Positions 25,229 through 33,848 of a stretch of 64,000 nt of DNA are shown piece after piece. Position 1 is the first letter of the stretch. Each line of letters opens with the position of its first letter. The translations under genes were made by a program, and so were the position numbers. The notes under the pieces are model-generated. The model made no database searches, was not told the DNA's origin, and worked only from the letters and a program-made list of their open reading frames with translations. The DNA lies in NCBI GenBank assembly GCA_030426085.1, contig JAUHYW010000007.1, positions 1-64,000 on the forward strand, in the 5' to 3' direction. Source of the DNA: a bacterium (GTDB lineage Bacteria > Myxococcota_A > Bradymonadia > UBA7976 > UBA1532).

Positions 25229-25954
25229 TCAGTCGGCCTTGGCCCCGGCCTTGGCTTTGGCTTCGAGGGCCTTGATGAGCTGCACGTTGGCCGTGTCTTC
25301 GGCCGTCAGGGTCACCTTGCGGGTGTCGCCCTTCCGCGCGAGCGGCAGCAGCTTCGGCTCGCCGACCGCCTCCCGGGGGCCGTAGAAGAAGGTGTTCAGA
25401 TCGGGGGTCTTGAAGCGGTAGCCGTGGCGGGCGTAGGCCGCGTTGCGCAGCTTCCACAGGCTCAGCAGCGAGAGCGACAGCTCGGCGTGATCGGCGAAGA
25501 CCTCGGCCCGGGTCAGCTTCTGCCCGGCGAGCACCTTGCGCAGCGGGCCCTCGATGGAGCCGAGGTTCACGTCCTCGAAGATCCCCATCCGGCGCGACTT
25601 CATGCCGGTCAGCATCTCGTGGCCTCGGGCGCACTCGCTCTCGACCGGGGCCGCCTCGACATCGCACGCCTTCTCGACGTGGGCGATCATGCGGTCGAGG
25701 TCGGCGACGCTCAGCTTCACCTCGACCGGGTGGCCGTAGCCCGGGTCGAGGGTCATCAGCTCGGGGGTCGGCTTCTCGCCGTAGCCGTAGGTCAGGAAGT
25801 GGGTCAGGCAGGCCCAGGTCTTCTGGCGGTCGGCCGTCTTCGCCGCGGGCCAGGCCGTCTCGCACTGCTCGGCGATGCTCGGCGCGGCCTTCGGCTCGGC
25901 GGCGGCGGGGCTGGCGAGCAGGGCCAGCGCCAGCGGGACGATGATGCGGAACAT
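25229..25954 (-). CDS. YARHG-domain periplasmic protein
   Basis: The 241-residue protein has a signal peptide (cut after ASPAAA, about residue 19) and a Cys-containing helical middle. The YARHG motif is seen exactly (174-178) in LRNAAYARHGYRFKTPDL, followed by FFYGPREA. The domain is common in extracytoplasmic proteins and its binding partner is unknown. ATG 25954 has GGAGGAGGGGGAG upstream. The next gene in the same direction, 14 bp away, is pbpC, which suggests a cell-wall role. Confidence 0.75.
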   Translation of the reverse strand: MFRIIVPLALALLASPAAAEPKAAPSIAEQCETAWPAAKTADRQKTWACLTHFLTYGYGEKPTPELMTLDPGYGHPVEVKLSVADLDRMIAHVEKACDVEAAPVESECARGHEMLTGMKSRRMGIFEDVNLGSIEGPLRKVLAGQKLTRAEVFADHAELSLSLLSLWKLRNAAYARHGYRFKTPDLNTFFYGPREAVGEPKLLPLARKGDTRKVTLTAEDTANVQLIKALEAKAKAGAKAD

Positions 25955-26130
25955 GGGCTCCCCCTCCTCCGGTGCGGCGCTGATCGTGCCTGCAAAGCGG
26001 CCGCCGATCGAGGGCCGTGTTCGGCGGGGCATTGCACGGGGGCCCGCGGCGGCTTTTGCGGGACCCGTGCACCGAAGCCCGACCTGCCGTAATCTGCCCG
26101 GCGTCGCCCGTTTTCGACCGCGAGGACCCC

Positions 26131-26997
26131 ATGAGCGCCGAGAAGCCGACCGACCGCCCCGACCACCCGCTGACCTTCCTCGACCTCGACGTTGAGCAGA
26201 TCGGCGCCCACCCCGACCTGATCGAGCGCATGTTCGACGCGCAGCTCACCGGGGTGATCGTCCGCCGGGCCTTCCCCGAGACGCTGGTGAAGGCCGCGGT
26301 GGCGGCGATGGGTGGCGACGCGCTGGGCGAGCGGTGGGACTCGCCCAACAAGGGCATGCCGGGGGGCGAGATCCGGACCATCGGCGACGCGGCGACCCCC
26401 ACGTTCACCGCGATGCGGGGCCCGAGCCCCGAGCGCTACGCCGCGAGCGCCGGGCGGCACGCCGACAACACCCGGGCCATCTTCGGCGACGCCCGGCCGA
26501 CGGCGGCCATCGCCGAGGTGCTGAGCACGCTGTACGCCGGCCGGCCGGCGGGCCCGCCGGACTTCGAGGGCGGCGGGCGCTGGGCCCCGTACAACTACCG
26601 GGCGCTCGACCCGGGGGTACAGATCTACACCCACCACGACAATCACTATGGCCTGTCGGTCTACGCACACATGCCGAAGGCGCTCGATCGCTCGGGCCTG
26701 CTGAGCTGGTTCGTGACGGTGCAGGCCCCCGAGGCCGGCGGCGAGCTGGTGGTCTACGACCTGTGGGGCAGCGACCCGAACCCGCCGATGCTGCCGACCC
26801 GCTTCCTCGACACGGCGGCGCTCGAGCGCGACTGGGGCAAGGCGACGATCACCCTGGGGGCCGGCGATCTGATCGTGTTCGACGCCGGGCGGCACGTGCA
26901 CCGGGTGCGGCCGGTCGAGGGCGCTCGGCCCCGGCTGACCCTGGGCGGCTTCCTCACCCTCGACGTGGATCGCACCCGGCTGGCGTTCTGGAGTTGA
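26131..26997 (+). CDS. 2-oxoglutarate/Fe(II)-dependent oxygenase-like protein
   Basis: The 288-residue protein has a jelly-roll-type facial triad: H168-H169-D170 in QIYTHHDNHYG and a distal His (255 or 257) in DAGRHVHRVRPVEG, with R260 available for 2-oxoglutarate. GELVVYDLWGS and ITLGAGDLIVFDAGRHVHRV are typical of prolyl-hydroxylase-like or WelO5-like 2OG enzymes. Asp is present in the first motif, as in hydroxylases rather than halogenases. The substrate is unknown. It is divergent from the YARHG gene and convergent with the LiaF-like gene, so it looks monocistronic. GAGG precedes the ATG. Confidence 0.7.
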   Translation: MSAEKPTDRPDHPLTFLDLDVEQIGAHPDLIERMFDAQLTGVIVRRAFPETLVKAAVAAMGGDALGERWDSPNKGMPGGEIRTIGDAATPTFTAMRGPSPERYAASAGRHADNTRAIFGDARPTAAIAEVLSTLYAGRPAGPPDFEGGGRWAPYNYRALDPGVQIYTHHDNHYGLSVYAHMPKALDRSGLLSWFVTVQAPEAGGELVVYDLWGSDPNPPMLPTRFLDTAALERDWGKATITLGAGDLIVFDAGRHVHRVRPVEGARPRLTLGGFLTLDVDRTRLAFWS

Positions 26998-27003
26998 CCC
27001 GGC

Positions 27004-27675
27004 TCAGCGGTCGGGATCGACGGTCTTGATCTCGACCCCGCCCATCAGCGCGACCCCGTGCACCCGCAAGACGGGCTGCCCCGGCCGGGGCCCGCCGTCG
27101 CTGGTATTCTCGAACCCGCCGAGGATGCCGATCCCGTTGCTCTCGACCCGCACCCCGGGCGGCACCTTGATCTCGACGCCGCCCATCACCGACACGCAGT
27201 GCACGTCGGTCTCGGGCCCGAAGCGGGCCTGGGTGAAGTCCAGCTCACAGCCGCCGAGCAGGGCCACCGCCCGCAGCCGGCGGGGCACCGTCCACTGACC
27301 CTTGCGCACGCTGCCCCCGAGCACGCCGATGGCCCAGGCGGCGCGGGGCACCTCGCCCACGGCGAGCGCGGTGGACGGCGCAGCGGCCGGGGCCTCGGCC
27401 TCGCTCTGAGCGTCGGCTTCCACGATCTCGGCCAGCGCGGGGATGTCGACCAGGGCCGCGTCGATCGCGTCGGGGGTGCGGGCCTTGTTGACCTGCGCCA
27501 GCCGGATCTCGAGCGCGTCGAGGCCGATGAGATCACGCTCGAAGGCCTCCTGAAGCCGGGCCTCGGCCCGAGCCCGGGCGCCGATGGCCCGCCGCTCGGC
27601 GAGGTGCGCTTCATGGCGGGCCCGGCGCCGCTCGTCCTCGCTCTGGGGGCGCTCGGCGGTCTCCTCGATGCTCAT
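27004..27675 (-). CDS. DUF1707/LiaF-like protein with beta-repeat domain
   Basis: The 223-residue protein has a charged N-terminal helix and a DUF1707-like segment (LQEAFERDLIGLDALEIRL). The C-terminal strand repeats are GVLGGSVRKGQW, ALLGGCELDFTQA, SVMGGVEIKVPPG, GILGGFENTS and ALMGGVEIK. These hGG turns are those of the LiaF/VraT-like cell-wall-active antibiotic response domain. No membrane segment is seen, unlike LiaF, so it is probably cytoplasmic or peripheral. It is the last gene of a four-gene minus-strand operon. Confidence 0.75.
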   Translation of the reverse strand: MSIEETAERPQSEDERRRARHEAHLAERRAIGARARAEARLQEAFERDLIGLDALEIRLAQVNKARTPDAIDAALVDIPALAEIVEADAQSEAEAPAAAPSTALAVGEVPRAAWAIGVLGGSVRKGQWTVPRRLRAVALLGGCELDFTQARFGPETDVHCVSVMGGVEIKVPPGVRVESNGIGILGGFENTSDGGPRPGQPVLRVHGVALMGGVEIKTVDPDR

Positions 27676-27697
27676 CTGCGTCTCCGTCCCGGGCGGC

Positions 27698-28279
27698 TCA
27701 TTCGGGCGGGATCCAGGCCCGCCCGATGTCTTCGACCGTCATGGCATGAATCTCGACGTCGCGCCACGCCCCCCGCTGGAGGATGCGCCGCCGGGCGACC
27801 CCCTCGAACCGGAAGCCGCAGCGGGCGAGCACCGCCCGGGACGCCCGGTTGTCGGGCTCGACGCAGGCCTCGAGCCGGTGCAGCCCCATGCACCCCGGGC
27901 CCCGCCCGAAGCCCAGCTCGATCAGGCCGCCGAGCGCCTCGGTCGCCAGCCCCTGCCCGGTCAGGTGGTTGAAGACGTGGTAGCCCACGAAGCCGCTGTG
28001 GCTCGACCCCCGGGCGACGTCGAAGATCGTCACCGAGCCGGCGAGCTGACCGTCGGAGTTGCGCACGAGGAACCACACCGGGCGCTCCTCGGCCCGGCGG
28101 CGGGCCAGATCGGCGAGCAGCGCGTCGAAGTGGGCCCGGGTCCGCTGATCGGGCGCCCGGGGGGCGTGATCGTAGGGGCTGACGGGGGGAGCGGCGGCGG
28201 CGTGACCCGCGGCCCAGCCCGCGAAGTGGCGGGGGTCGGGCACGGCGAGCGTGAGGCGGGGTGTCTCGAGGTCGGCCAT
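27698..28279 (-). CDS. GNAT N-acetyltransferase (RimJ/RimL type)
   Basis: The 193-residue protein starts LETPRLTLAVPD, the usual first strand of this group. VTIFDVARGSSHSGFVGYHV and NHLTGQGLATEALGGLIELG form the acetyl-CoA loop, with Q/RxxGxG/A read as Q-G-L-A. LEACVEPDNRASRAVLARCGF and the last strand follow. Members acetylate protein N-termini, antibiotics or small molecules; the substrate here is unknown. The start lies 7 bp after the chalcone-isomerase-like gene, so it is in the same operon. Confidence 0.88.
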   Translation of the reverse strand: MADLETPRLTLAVPDPRHFAGWAAGHAAAAPPVSPYDHAPRAPDQRTRAHFDALLADLARRRAEERPVWFLVRNSDGQLAGSVTIFDVARGSSHSGFVGYHVFNHLTGQGLATEALGGLIELGFGRGPGCMGLHRLEACVEPDNRASRAVLARCGFRFEGVARRRILQRGAWRDVEIHAMTVEDIGRAWIPPE

Positions 28280-28286
28280 CGGGCGC

Positions 28287-28832
28287 TCAGCGGCCGAGCA
28301 GGCCGTCCTTGAGATCGTCGGTCGGCGGGTTGGCCCCGAGGTAGATGCCCCAGACCGCCTTCATGAAGGCCGCCCCGGCGATGGTGCCCTTGTCCTTGCC
28401 CTTGACCCGCACCGTGGTCCCCTTGCCCGGCACGTACTCCAGGACGATGCGGTCGTCCTCGTCGACGTCCTCCATCCACCCGGCGAGGGTGCCCGCGTTC
28501 TTGGCCGCCTCGCGGGAGCCGGCCTTCTCGATGGACTCTTTCATCGTCTCGGCGAGCTTGGACTTGCCCACGCTGCGGCGCATCACCATCTCGATGCGCT
28601 TGGGCACGTCGGCCGCGATCGCCTTGGCCGGGTCGCGGGTCTTCTCGGGCAGGTACAGCCCGGCCACGTAGACATCGATGAAGACCTTCTCCCGCAGGCC
28701 CATGCCGTTGAGGACCAGCGGCTGCCCGGCGACCGTGATGCGATCGGGCAGGGTGACCCCTTCGAGCTCGCCGGCGACGGCCGGGGCGGCGAGCAGGGCG
28801 ACGAGGGCGAGGGCGAGCAGGGCGCGGATCAT
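28287..28832 (-). CDS. Chalcone isomerase-like periplasmic protein (Chalcone_3)
   Basis: The 181-residue protein has a signal peptide (cut near AVAGE, residue 20) followed by the Chalcone_3 pattern: LEGVTLPDRITVAGQPLVLN, GMGLREKVFIDVYVAGLYLP, EYVPGKGTTVRVKGKDKGTI and FMKAVWGIYLGANPPTDDLK. Bacterial members are structural homologues of plant chalcone isomerase and fatty-acid-binding proteins and are not expected to isomerise flavonoids; a lipid-binding role is plausible. GGAGGA stands five bases before ATG 28832. It is the second gene of the operon. Confidence 0.85.
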   Translation of the reverse strand: MIRALLALALVALLAAPAVAGELEGVTLPDRITVAGQPLVLNGMGLREKVFIDVYVAGLYLPEKTRDPAKAIAADVPKRIEMVMRRSVGKSKLAETMKESIEKAGSREAAKNAGTLAGWMEDVDEDDRIVLEYVPGKGTTVRVKGKDKGTIAGAAFMKAVWGIYLGANPPTDDLKDGLLGR

Positions 28833-28859
28833 CGGGTCCTCCGGGGGGGATGGGGGCGG

Positions 28860-29618
28860 CTATTCGTCGGGGGCCTCTTCGACCTCGACCCCGGCCGAGG
28901 GGCGCGGCGGGCGGTCGGGCGGACCGGCGGCGGGCTCCACCGGGCGGCCGGGGTGGCTCACCGCGCGGTCGTCGGAGGTCACCGCGCTCACCAGCCGGTC
29001 GAGGTCGCCCCCGGCCGCGGCCACCGCCTCGAGGGCGTCGAGCAGCGCCGACTCGAGCGCCCGGCCGGCGGCGATGATCGCAGTGTCGCGCCCGTCGGGC
29101 AGCGGGCTCGACGCGCGGGCGGCGGTGTCGACGTCCTCGGAGAAGCGATCGAGGATCCAGGTCATGTGGCGCCCGCGCCCGGTGTTGTCGACGACGTTCT
29201 TGTCGAGCGCCTCGGCCAGCCCCCGCAGCCAGGCGAGGGCCGCGGGCCACGGCTGGTGGAGCTGATGCCCCACCCCGTCGGCCACGAGCTGCCGCCGCAT
29301 GTCGAGCATCGCCTGGGGCTCGTCGGCGAAGCGCCAGCCCGAGTCGAGCATGCGGAAGACGTGCACCGCGCTGCTCTCGAGCTGCTCCCGGGCGGCCGTC
29401 CGCTCGATGGCCAGCCCCTGCTCGGCCCAGCGGCAGGCCAGCGCGGTGGTGAAGGTCGACAGCGCGTCGCGGGCGGCGGCCCGGGTCGGGCCCGGCGGCA
29501 GCGCGGCCAGCAGGCGGGCGGTCACCGTCGGCGACGGCAGCGTGGGCAGCGGGGGCGGCGCGAGCGCGGGGCGGGCGTCGGTCGCGTCGGCATCGGGCGC
29601 CTGGGGCGCGTCGGACAT
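28860..29618 (-). CDS. Hypothetical helical protein
   Basis: The 252-residue protein has a Pro/Ala-rich N-terminus, a mostly alpha-helical middle (FTTALACRWAEQGLAIERTA, LRGLAEALDKNVVDNTGRGR) and a Pro-rich acidic tail. No signal peptide, membrane helix or known catalytic motif is seen. GGAAGG lies upstream of ATG 29618. It is the first gene of the operon that continues with the chalcone-isomerase-like, GNAT and LiaF-like genes (27-bp gap to the next). Confidence 0.65.
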   Translation of the reverse strand: MSDAPQAPDADATDARPALAPPPLPTLPSPTVTARLLAALPPGPTRAAARDALSTFTTALACRWAEQGLAIERTAAREQLESSAVHVFRMLDSGWRFADEPQAMLDMRRQLVADGVGHQLHQPWPAALAWLRGLAEALDKNVVDNTGRGRHMTWILDRFSEDVDTAARASSPLPDGRDTAIIAAGRALESALLDALEAVAAAGGDLDRLVSAVTSDDRAVSHPGRPVEPAAGPPDRPPRPSAGVEVEEAPDE

Positions 29619-29721
29619 CGGAGCCTTCCCCGTTCGGTCTTCGGTCGCCGGGTGGTCCGGCGATACGACACTTCACCCCGTCGGCCGGGCGACGTCAACC
29701 GGCAGGTGCCCACCGGGCGGC

Positions 29722-31671
29722 TCAGCGCACCGACGATCCCGTCGTTCCGGGGGCGGCGGCGTCGGGCGGACCGGCGTCTTCCACGTCTTCGGCGGCCGCG
29801 GCGGCCCGCGCGGCGCGGCGCTGCGCGGCGTAGAGCGTGCCCAGGGCCCGCTCGACGGCGTCGTCCATGCACAGGTTGTCGAAGAAGCCGGTGCGATCCT
29901 CCATGCGGCGGATGGGCCCGATGGCCTCGGGGTCGCCCAGCGCCCGCAGCCTGTCGACCGCGTGGCGCCGCATGTCGCAGTCGATGAGCCGCAGGTTGCG
30001 CACGTAGTACTTCAGCGCGGCGGCCTCCACGTCGACCCCGGCCTGCTCGATGATGCGGAAGGCCCGCCGTCGGGTGCGGTACTCATCGTGGTCGGTCAGC
30101 GCGTAGAGCCGCTCTTCGAGGGACGGGTCGACCTCGAGCATCACCGCCATCAGATCGACGAGGCCGTTGGCCCGCCGCTCGCCGAGCAGCCCCATCAGCG
30201 CCTCGCGCACCGGCACGTCCCGGGCCAGATCGGGCCGGCGGGTCAGCAGCGGGTCGAGGATCTCGAGGGCGTCGCCCACCTCGCCCCGGGCCAGGGTCAC
30301 CAGCCCTTCGAGCCGGCGCCGGGCGTCGGGGTGGCCCGCGTCGGGGTTGGCCGCCAGCCACTCGGCGGCCCGCTCGGCGTCGCCGCTGTCGAGGAAGGTC
30401 ACCGCGGCCGCCAGCGCGGGGTCGATCAGCGGCGGAGGCCCGGCGTCGGACGGGCGGCCGGCGTCTTCGGCGTCCGGGCTGGCCGACACCGCCGCCAGCG
30501 GGGCGCCGGCCCCGACCTGGGCCGACCGCTGGATGGACAGCCCGACGCCGATGCCCACCGCCAGCCCGACCAGCGCGCTGACGCCGGTGGGCAGCCAGCG
30601 GCGGATCGGGGGCCGGATGGCGAGCGCGGCGGTCTGCCCCGGCTCGGTGCGCGGGGCCTCGCGCCGCGGAGCCTCGGGGGCCGGCGGGATCACCGGGGCC
30701 AACGGGGCCTCGGCGGTGGGGCCGGTCTCGAGATCGGGGTCGGGCGTCAGCTCACCCGACGCCTGCATGCCCACGGTGGGATCGGTGCCGACCGCCGGCC
30801 GGGGCACGGCCCGGGGCTCGGCGACCGCGGCCAGCGCGTCGAGCCGCTCGAGCACCGCCGCCGCGTCGGGCAGCCGGACCTCGTGATCCTTCTCGAGGCA
30901 GGCGTCGACCAGCGCCCGGAAGCCCTCCGGCGCGCCGTCGAGCGGCGGGGCGGGCTTGTTGGTGATGTTGAACAGCGTCGCGGTGACGTGCGGCCCCCGG
31001 AACGGACACTCGCCGCTCACCATCTCGTGCAGCATCACCCCCAGCGACCACACATCGGCCGTCGGACCGGCGCCGAACTGCCCGGTGGCGTGCTCGGGGG
31101 CCATGTAGGCCGGGGTCCCGAAGATCTGCCCGGTGCGGGTGAGCCGCTGAGCGGTGGGCTCGTCCCAGGCGGCGATGCCGAAGTCGAGCAGCCGGAGCTG
31201 AGGGTCGAGCCCCGGGGCCCGCTGGATGAGGATGTTCTCCGGCTTGAGGTCGCGGTGCACGATGCCGACCCCGTGGGCCTCGGCGAGCGCGCCGGCGATG
31301 GGCCGCATCATGCGCACCGCCTCATCGGCGCTGAGCGGGCCGTGGGCCTCGAGGTGGGCCATCAGGCTGACGGCGTCGTCGACGAGCTCGAGCACCAGAT
31401 ACGGCAGCACGTTCGACGGGTCGTCGCCCCGGGTGAGGCCGTAGCCGTAGACCTTGACCACCGTCGGGTGGCGCAGGCGGCCCATGGTGCGGGCCTCGCG
31501 CTCGAAGCGGCCGGTGTGCTGCACGAGCGGCTCGCGCAAGAGCTTGAGGGCCACCTCGCGGCCGAGCGCCTCGTCGACCGCCCGGAAGACGCGGGACATC
31601 CCGCCCTGCCCCAGGCTCTCGCCCAGCCGGTAGCGGTCGTCGATCAATGCACCCGGACCGGTCTCGCTCAT
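29722..31671 (-). CDS. Eukaryotic-like Ser/Thr protein kinase with extracytoplasmic helical domain
   Basis: The 649-residue protein has an N-terminal kinase domain (about 12-280): LGQGGMSRVF, K43 (VALKLL), HRDLKPEN (D141 catalytic), DFG (163-165) and GTPAYMAPEH. A Pro-rich juxtamembrane linker and one membrane helix (about 361-380) follow. The periplasmic part has TPR/HEAT-like helices (about 405-620: LLTRRPDLARDVPVREALM, DPEAIGPIRRMEDRTGFF) and may sense protein partners. This is the standard single-pass Hanks kinase of Myxococcota. It is divergently transcribed from the glycosyltransferase gene. Confidence 0.92.
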   Translation of the reverse strand: MSETGPGALIDDRYRLGESLGQGGMSRVFRAVDEALGREVALKLLREPLVQHTGRFEREARTMGRLRHPTVVKVYGYGLTRGDDPSNVLPYLVLELVDDAVSLMAHLEAHGPLSADEAVRMMRPIAGALAEAHGVGIVHRDLKPENILIQRAPGLDPQLRLLDFGIAAWDEPTAQRLTRTGQIFGTPAYMAPEHATGQFGAGPTADVWSLGVMLHEMVSGECPFRGPHVTATLFNITNKPAPPLDGAPEGFRALVDACLEKDHEVRLPDAAAVLERLDALAAVAEPRAVPRPAVGTDPTVGMQASGELTPDPDLETGPTAEAPLAPVIPPAPEAPRREAPRTEPGQTAALAIRPPIRRWLPTGVSALVGLAVGIGVGLSIQRSAQVGAGAPLAAVSASPDAEDAGRPSDAGPPPLIDPALAAAVTFLDSGDAERAAEWLAANPDAGHPDARRRLEGLVTLARGEVGDALEILDPLLTRRPDLARDVPVREALMGLLGERRANGLVDLMAVMLEVDPSLEERLYALTDHDEYRTRRRAFRIIEQAGVDVEAAALKYYVRNLRLIDCDMRRHAVDRLRALGDPEAIGPIRRMEDRTGFFDNLCMDDAVERALGTLYAAQRRAARAAAAAEDVEDAGPPDAAAPGTTGSSVR

Positions 31672-31804
31672 GATGCTCCCGCGGTGGACGGCGAGGCCCT
31701 ATCAAAGCGCAACCGGCGCCCGCTGTATACCGGGTCCGTGTATCGCGGGCGCCGATGGGGTGATACTCCGGGGCCACGACACCCCCGACCGGGAGGCCCA
31801 CCGG

Positions 31805-32899
31805 GTGCGCATCGTCTACATCGAGCCCTACGAGGGCGGCTCCCACGCCCGCTTCACCCGGGCCCTGACCGGGCGGGTGCCCGCGCAGTGGACGACGCTG
31901 ACCCTGCCCGGCCGACACTGGAAGTGGCGCATGCGGGGGTCGGGCGCGTGGTTCGCCCTGGCCCGGAGCGACGCCTTCGACCCGCCGCCCGATCTGCTCG
32001 TCGCCTCATCGTACCTGCCGCTGACCGACCTGCTCGCGCTGCGCCCCGCGCTCGCCGACGTGCCCCGGGTGCTCTACTTCCACGAGAACCAGCTCGCCTA
32101 CCCCACCCGCGGCGCGCCGGCCGAGCGGGACAACCACTTCGGCTTCACCCAGCTCGTCTCGGCCCGGGCCGCGACCCGCTGCGTCTTCAACAGCGCCTGG
32201 AACCGGGACAGCTTCTTCGAGGCCGGCGCCCGCCTGCTCGCCCGGCTGCCCGACGCGGTGCCCCCGGGCTGGATCGACGCCATCGCCGCCCGCAGCGTGG
32301 TGCTGCCGGTCCCGATCGAGCTGCCGGGGCTGCTCGGGCACGCCGCCGGGGATGACACCCCGGATGACACACCGGATGACACCCCCATCATCCTGTGGAA
32401 CCACCGCTGGGAGCACGACAAGGACCCCGCCGCCTTCTTCGAAGCCCTGTACGCCCTCGCCGACCGGGGCCTCCCCTTCCGGCTGGCGGTGTGCGGCGAG
32501 CGCTTCCGCGAGGCGCCGCCGGCCTTCGCCGAGGCCCGCCGGCGGCTGGCCGATCACATCGTGCACTGGGGCTTCCTGCCGTCCCGGGCCGACTACCACC
32601 GCCTGCTCGCCCGCTGCCACCTCGCGGTGTCGACCGCGCGCCACGAGTTCTTCGGCATCTCGATGCTCGAGGCCACCTGGTTCGGCGCCCGCCCGGTGGT
32701 GCCCGACCGGCTGAGCTACCCCGAGATCTTCCCCGCCCGCTACCGCTACCCCGAGGGCGCCCTGGTCGACACGCTCGCCCGCCTGTGCGCCGCCCCCGAG
32801 GCGCTGCGCGCCGACCGCCGGGCGCTCGTCGAGCCCTACGGCCCGGCGCTGATCGAGCGCTACACCGCGCTGTTCTCCGAGCTGGCCGGCCGGGCGTAG
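31805..32899 (+). CDS. tRNA-queuosine alpha-mannosyltransferase-like glycosyltransferase (DUF3524/QTMAN family)
   Basis: The 364-residue GT-B protein starts at GTG 31805 with GGGAGG nine bases upstream. The N-terminus RIVYIEPYEGGSHARF and LPGRHWKWRMRGSG are the DUF3524 signature shared with eukaryotic GTDC1/QTMAN. YFHENQLAYP and FGFTQLVSARAA follow. The C-terminal GT-1 half has ILWNHRWEHDKDPAAFF and VSTARHEFFGISMLEATWFG. The eukaryotic enzyme mannosylates queuosine in tRNA-Asp; bacterial relatives probably act on queuosine tRNA too, but this is inferred. Its last 40 bp overlap the convergent ttcA gene, also a tRNA-modification gene. Confidence 0.85.
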   Translation: MRIVYIEPYEGGSHARFTRALTGRVPAQWTTLTLPGRHWKWRMRGSGAWFALARSDAFDPPPDLLVASSYLPLTDLLALRPALADVPRVLYFHENQLAYPTRGAPAERDNHFGFTQLVSARAATRCVFNSAWNRDSFFEAGARLLARLPDAVPPGWIDAIAARSVVLPVPIELPGLLGHAAGDDTPDDTPDDTPIILWNHRWEHDKDPAAFFEALYALADRGLPFRLAVCGERFREAPPAFAEARRRLADHIVHWGFLPSRADYHRLLARCHLAVSTARHEFFGISMLEATWFGARPVVPDRLSYPEIFPARYRYPEGALVDTLARLCAAPEALRADRRALVEPYGPALIERYTALFSELAGRA

Positions 32900-33675
32900 C
32901 CTCGGCCGCCCGACCCGTAGAGCGCCTCGCGCACCGAGTCGTGCACCTCGGGCTGCATCGCCCGAAAGCGCTCGACGAGCGCCTTGAGATCGCGGCGCTT
33001 GCTGTCGGGCCAGGCGTCGCACACCGGGCACGGCACCGGCGCCAGCCCGCTGCGCTCGACCCACGCCCGGATGCGCCGCTCGTCGACCAGGATCAGCGGC
33101 CGGACGGTGCGCACCGCGGTGGCGGTGGACGGGGTCGCCGGCTTGAGCGGGTCGAGGCGGCGGCCGTAGAGCAGGTTGAGGAAGAACGTCTCGACCGCGT
33201 CATCGAGGTGGTGGCCCAGCGCCAGCGTGTCGAAGCCGTTCTCCCGGCACCAGCCATTGAGGATGCCCCGCCGCATACGCCCGCACAGCGCACACGGGAT
33301 CTGCCCCGGCTTCAGCTTGGACTCGACCACCGACCAGGTGTCCCGGCTGACGACGGTGCACGCGAACCCCAGCCGGGCGAGCGCCGCGTCGAACGCGTCC
33401 CGCTGAAAGCCGGGCTGATGTTGATCGAGGTGCACCAGTTCGAACGAGAAGTCGAGGTCGGCCCGCCGGGCGAGCTGGCGCAGCACCACCGCGAGCAGCA
33501 GCGAGTCCTTGCCCCCCGAGATCCCGACCGCGATGCGTGCGCCGGGGCGGATGAGGTCGAAGTCGCGCACCGCGCGGGCGGCGAGACCGAGGATCGGACG
33601 GCCGGGGTCGAGCGCCGGGTCGGCGGTCGGCGCGTCGTCGAGGTCTGCGCCGGGGATCCGGATCAAGGCGTCCAT
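32860..33675 (-). CDS. ttcA: TtcA-type tRNA 2-thiocytidine(32) synthetase
   Basis: The 271-residue PP-loop ATPase has SGGKDS (53-58). CALC (C128, C131) and CPVC (C216, C219) can bind the iron-sulfur cluster, and GHHLDDAVETFFLN is typical of the family. It thiolates C32 of certain tRNAs using ATP and a sulfur donor in the cytoplasm. Length is slightly short of the E. coli enzyme (about 310). The C-terminus is encoded on the strand opposite the mannosyltransferase-like gene with a 40-bp overlap. Upstream (beyond 33675) are a small hairpin and the large repeat array. Confidence 0.9.
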   Translation of the reverse strand: MDALIRIPGADLDDAPTADPALDPGRPILGLAARAVRDFDLIRPGARIAVGISGGKDSLLLAVVLRQLARRADLDFSFELVHLDQHQPGFQRDAFDAALARLGFACTVVSRDTWSVVESKLKPGQIPCALCGRMRRGILNGWCRENGFDTLALGHHLDDAVETFFLNLLYGRRLDPLKPATPSTATAVRTVRPLILVDERRIRAWVERSGLAPVPCPVCDAWPDSKRRDLKALVERFRAMQPEVHDSVREALYGSGGRGYARPASSENSAV

Positions 33676-33701
33676 GGGGGCTCCGACGGATCGCTAATGG
33701 G

Positions 33702-33718
33702 GCGGACGCGAAGTCCGC
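33702..33718. repeat. Small perfect hairpin
   Basis: GCGGAC and GTCCGC pair around a GCGAA loop. It lies in the 5' region of ttcA, between that gene and the repeat array. It is followed by no T-run, so it is not an obvious terminator. Confidence 0.5.
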
Positions 33719-33848
33719 GTGATAAGTCCGCGAGTCATTTCGACCCCGATCAAGGCGGGCCGACGAAGGCGTGCCAGGGGCACGTCGAGGAGAACCAACC
33801 CAGAGCGGGGGCGAAAGGGCCGTGGAATTGTCATGCGGATCTCGCGGA

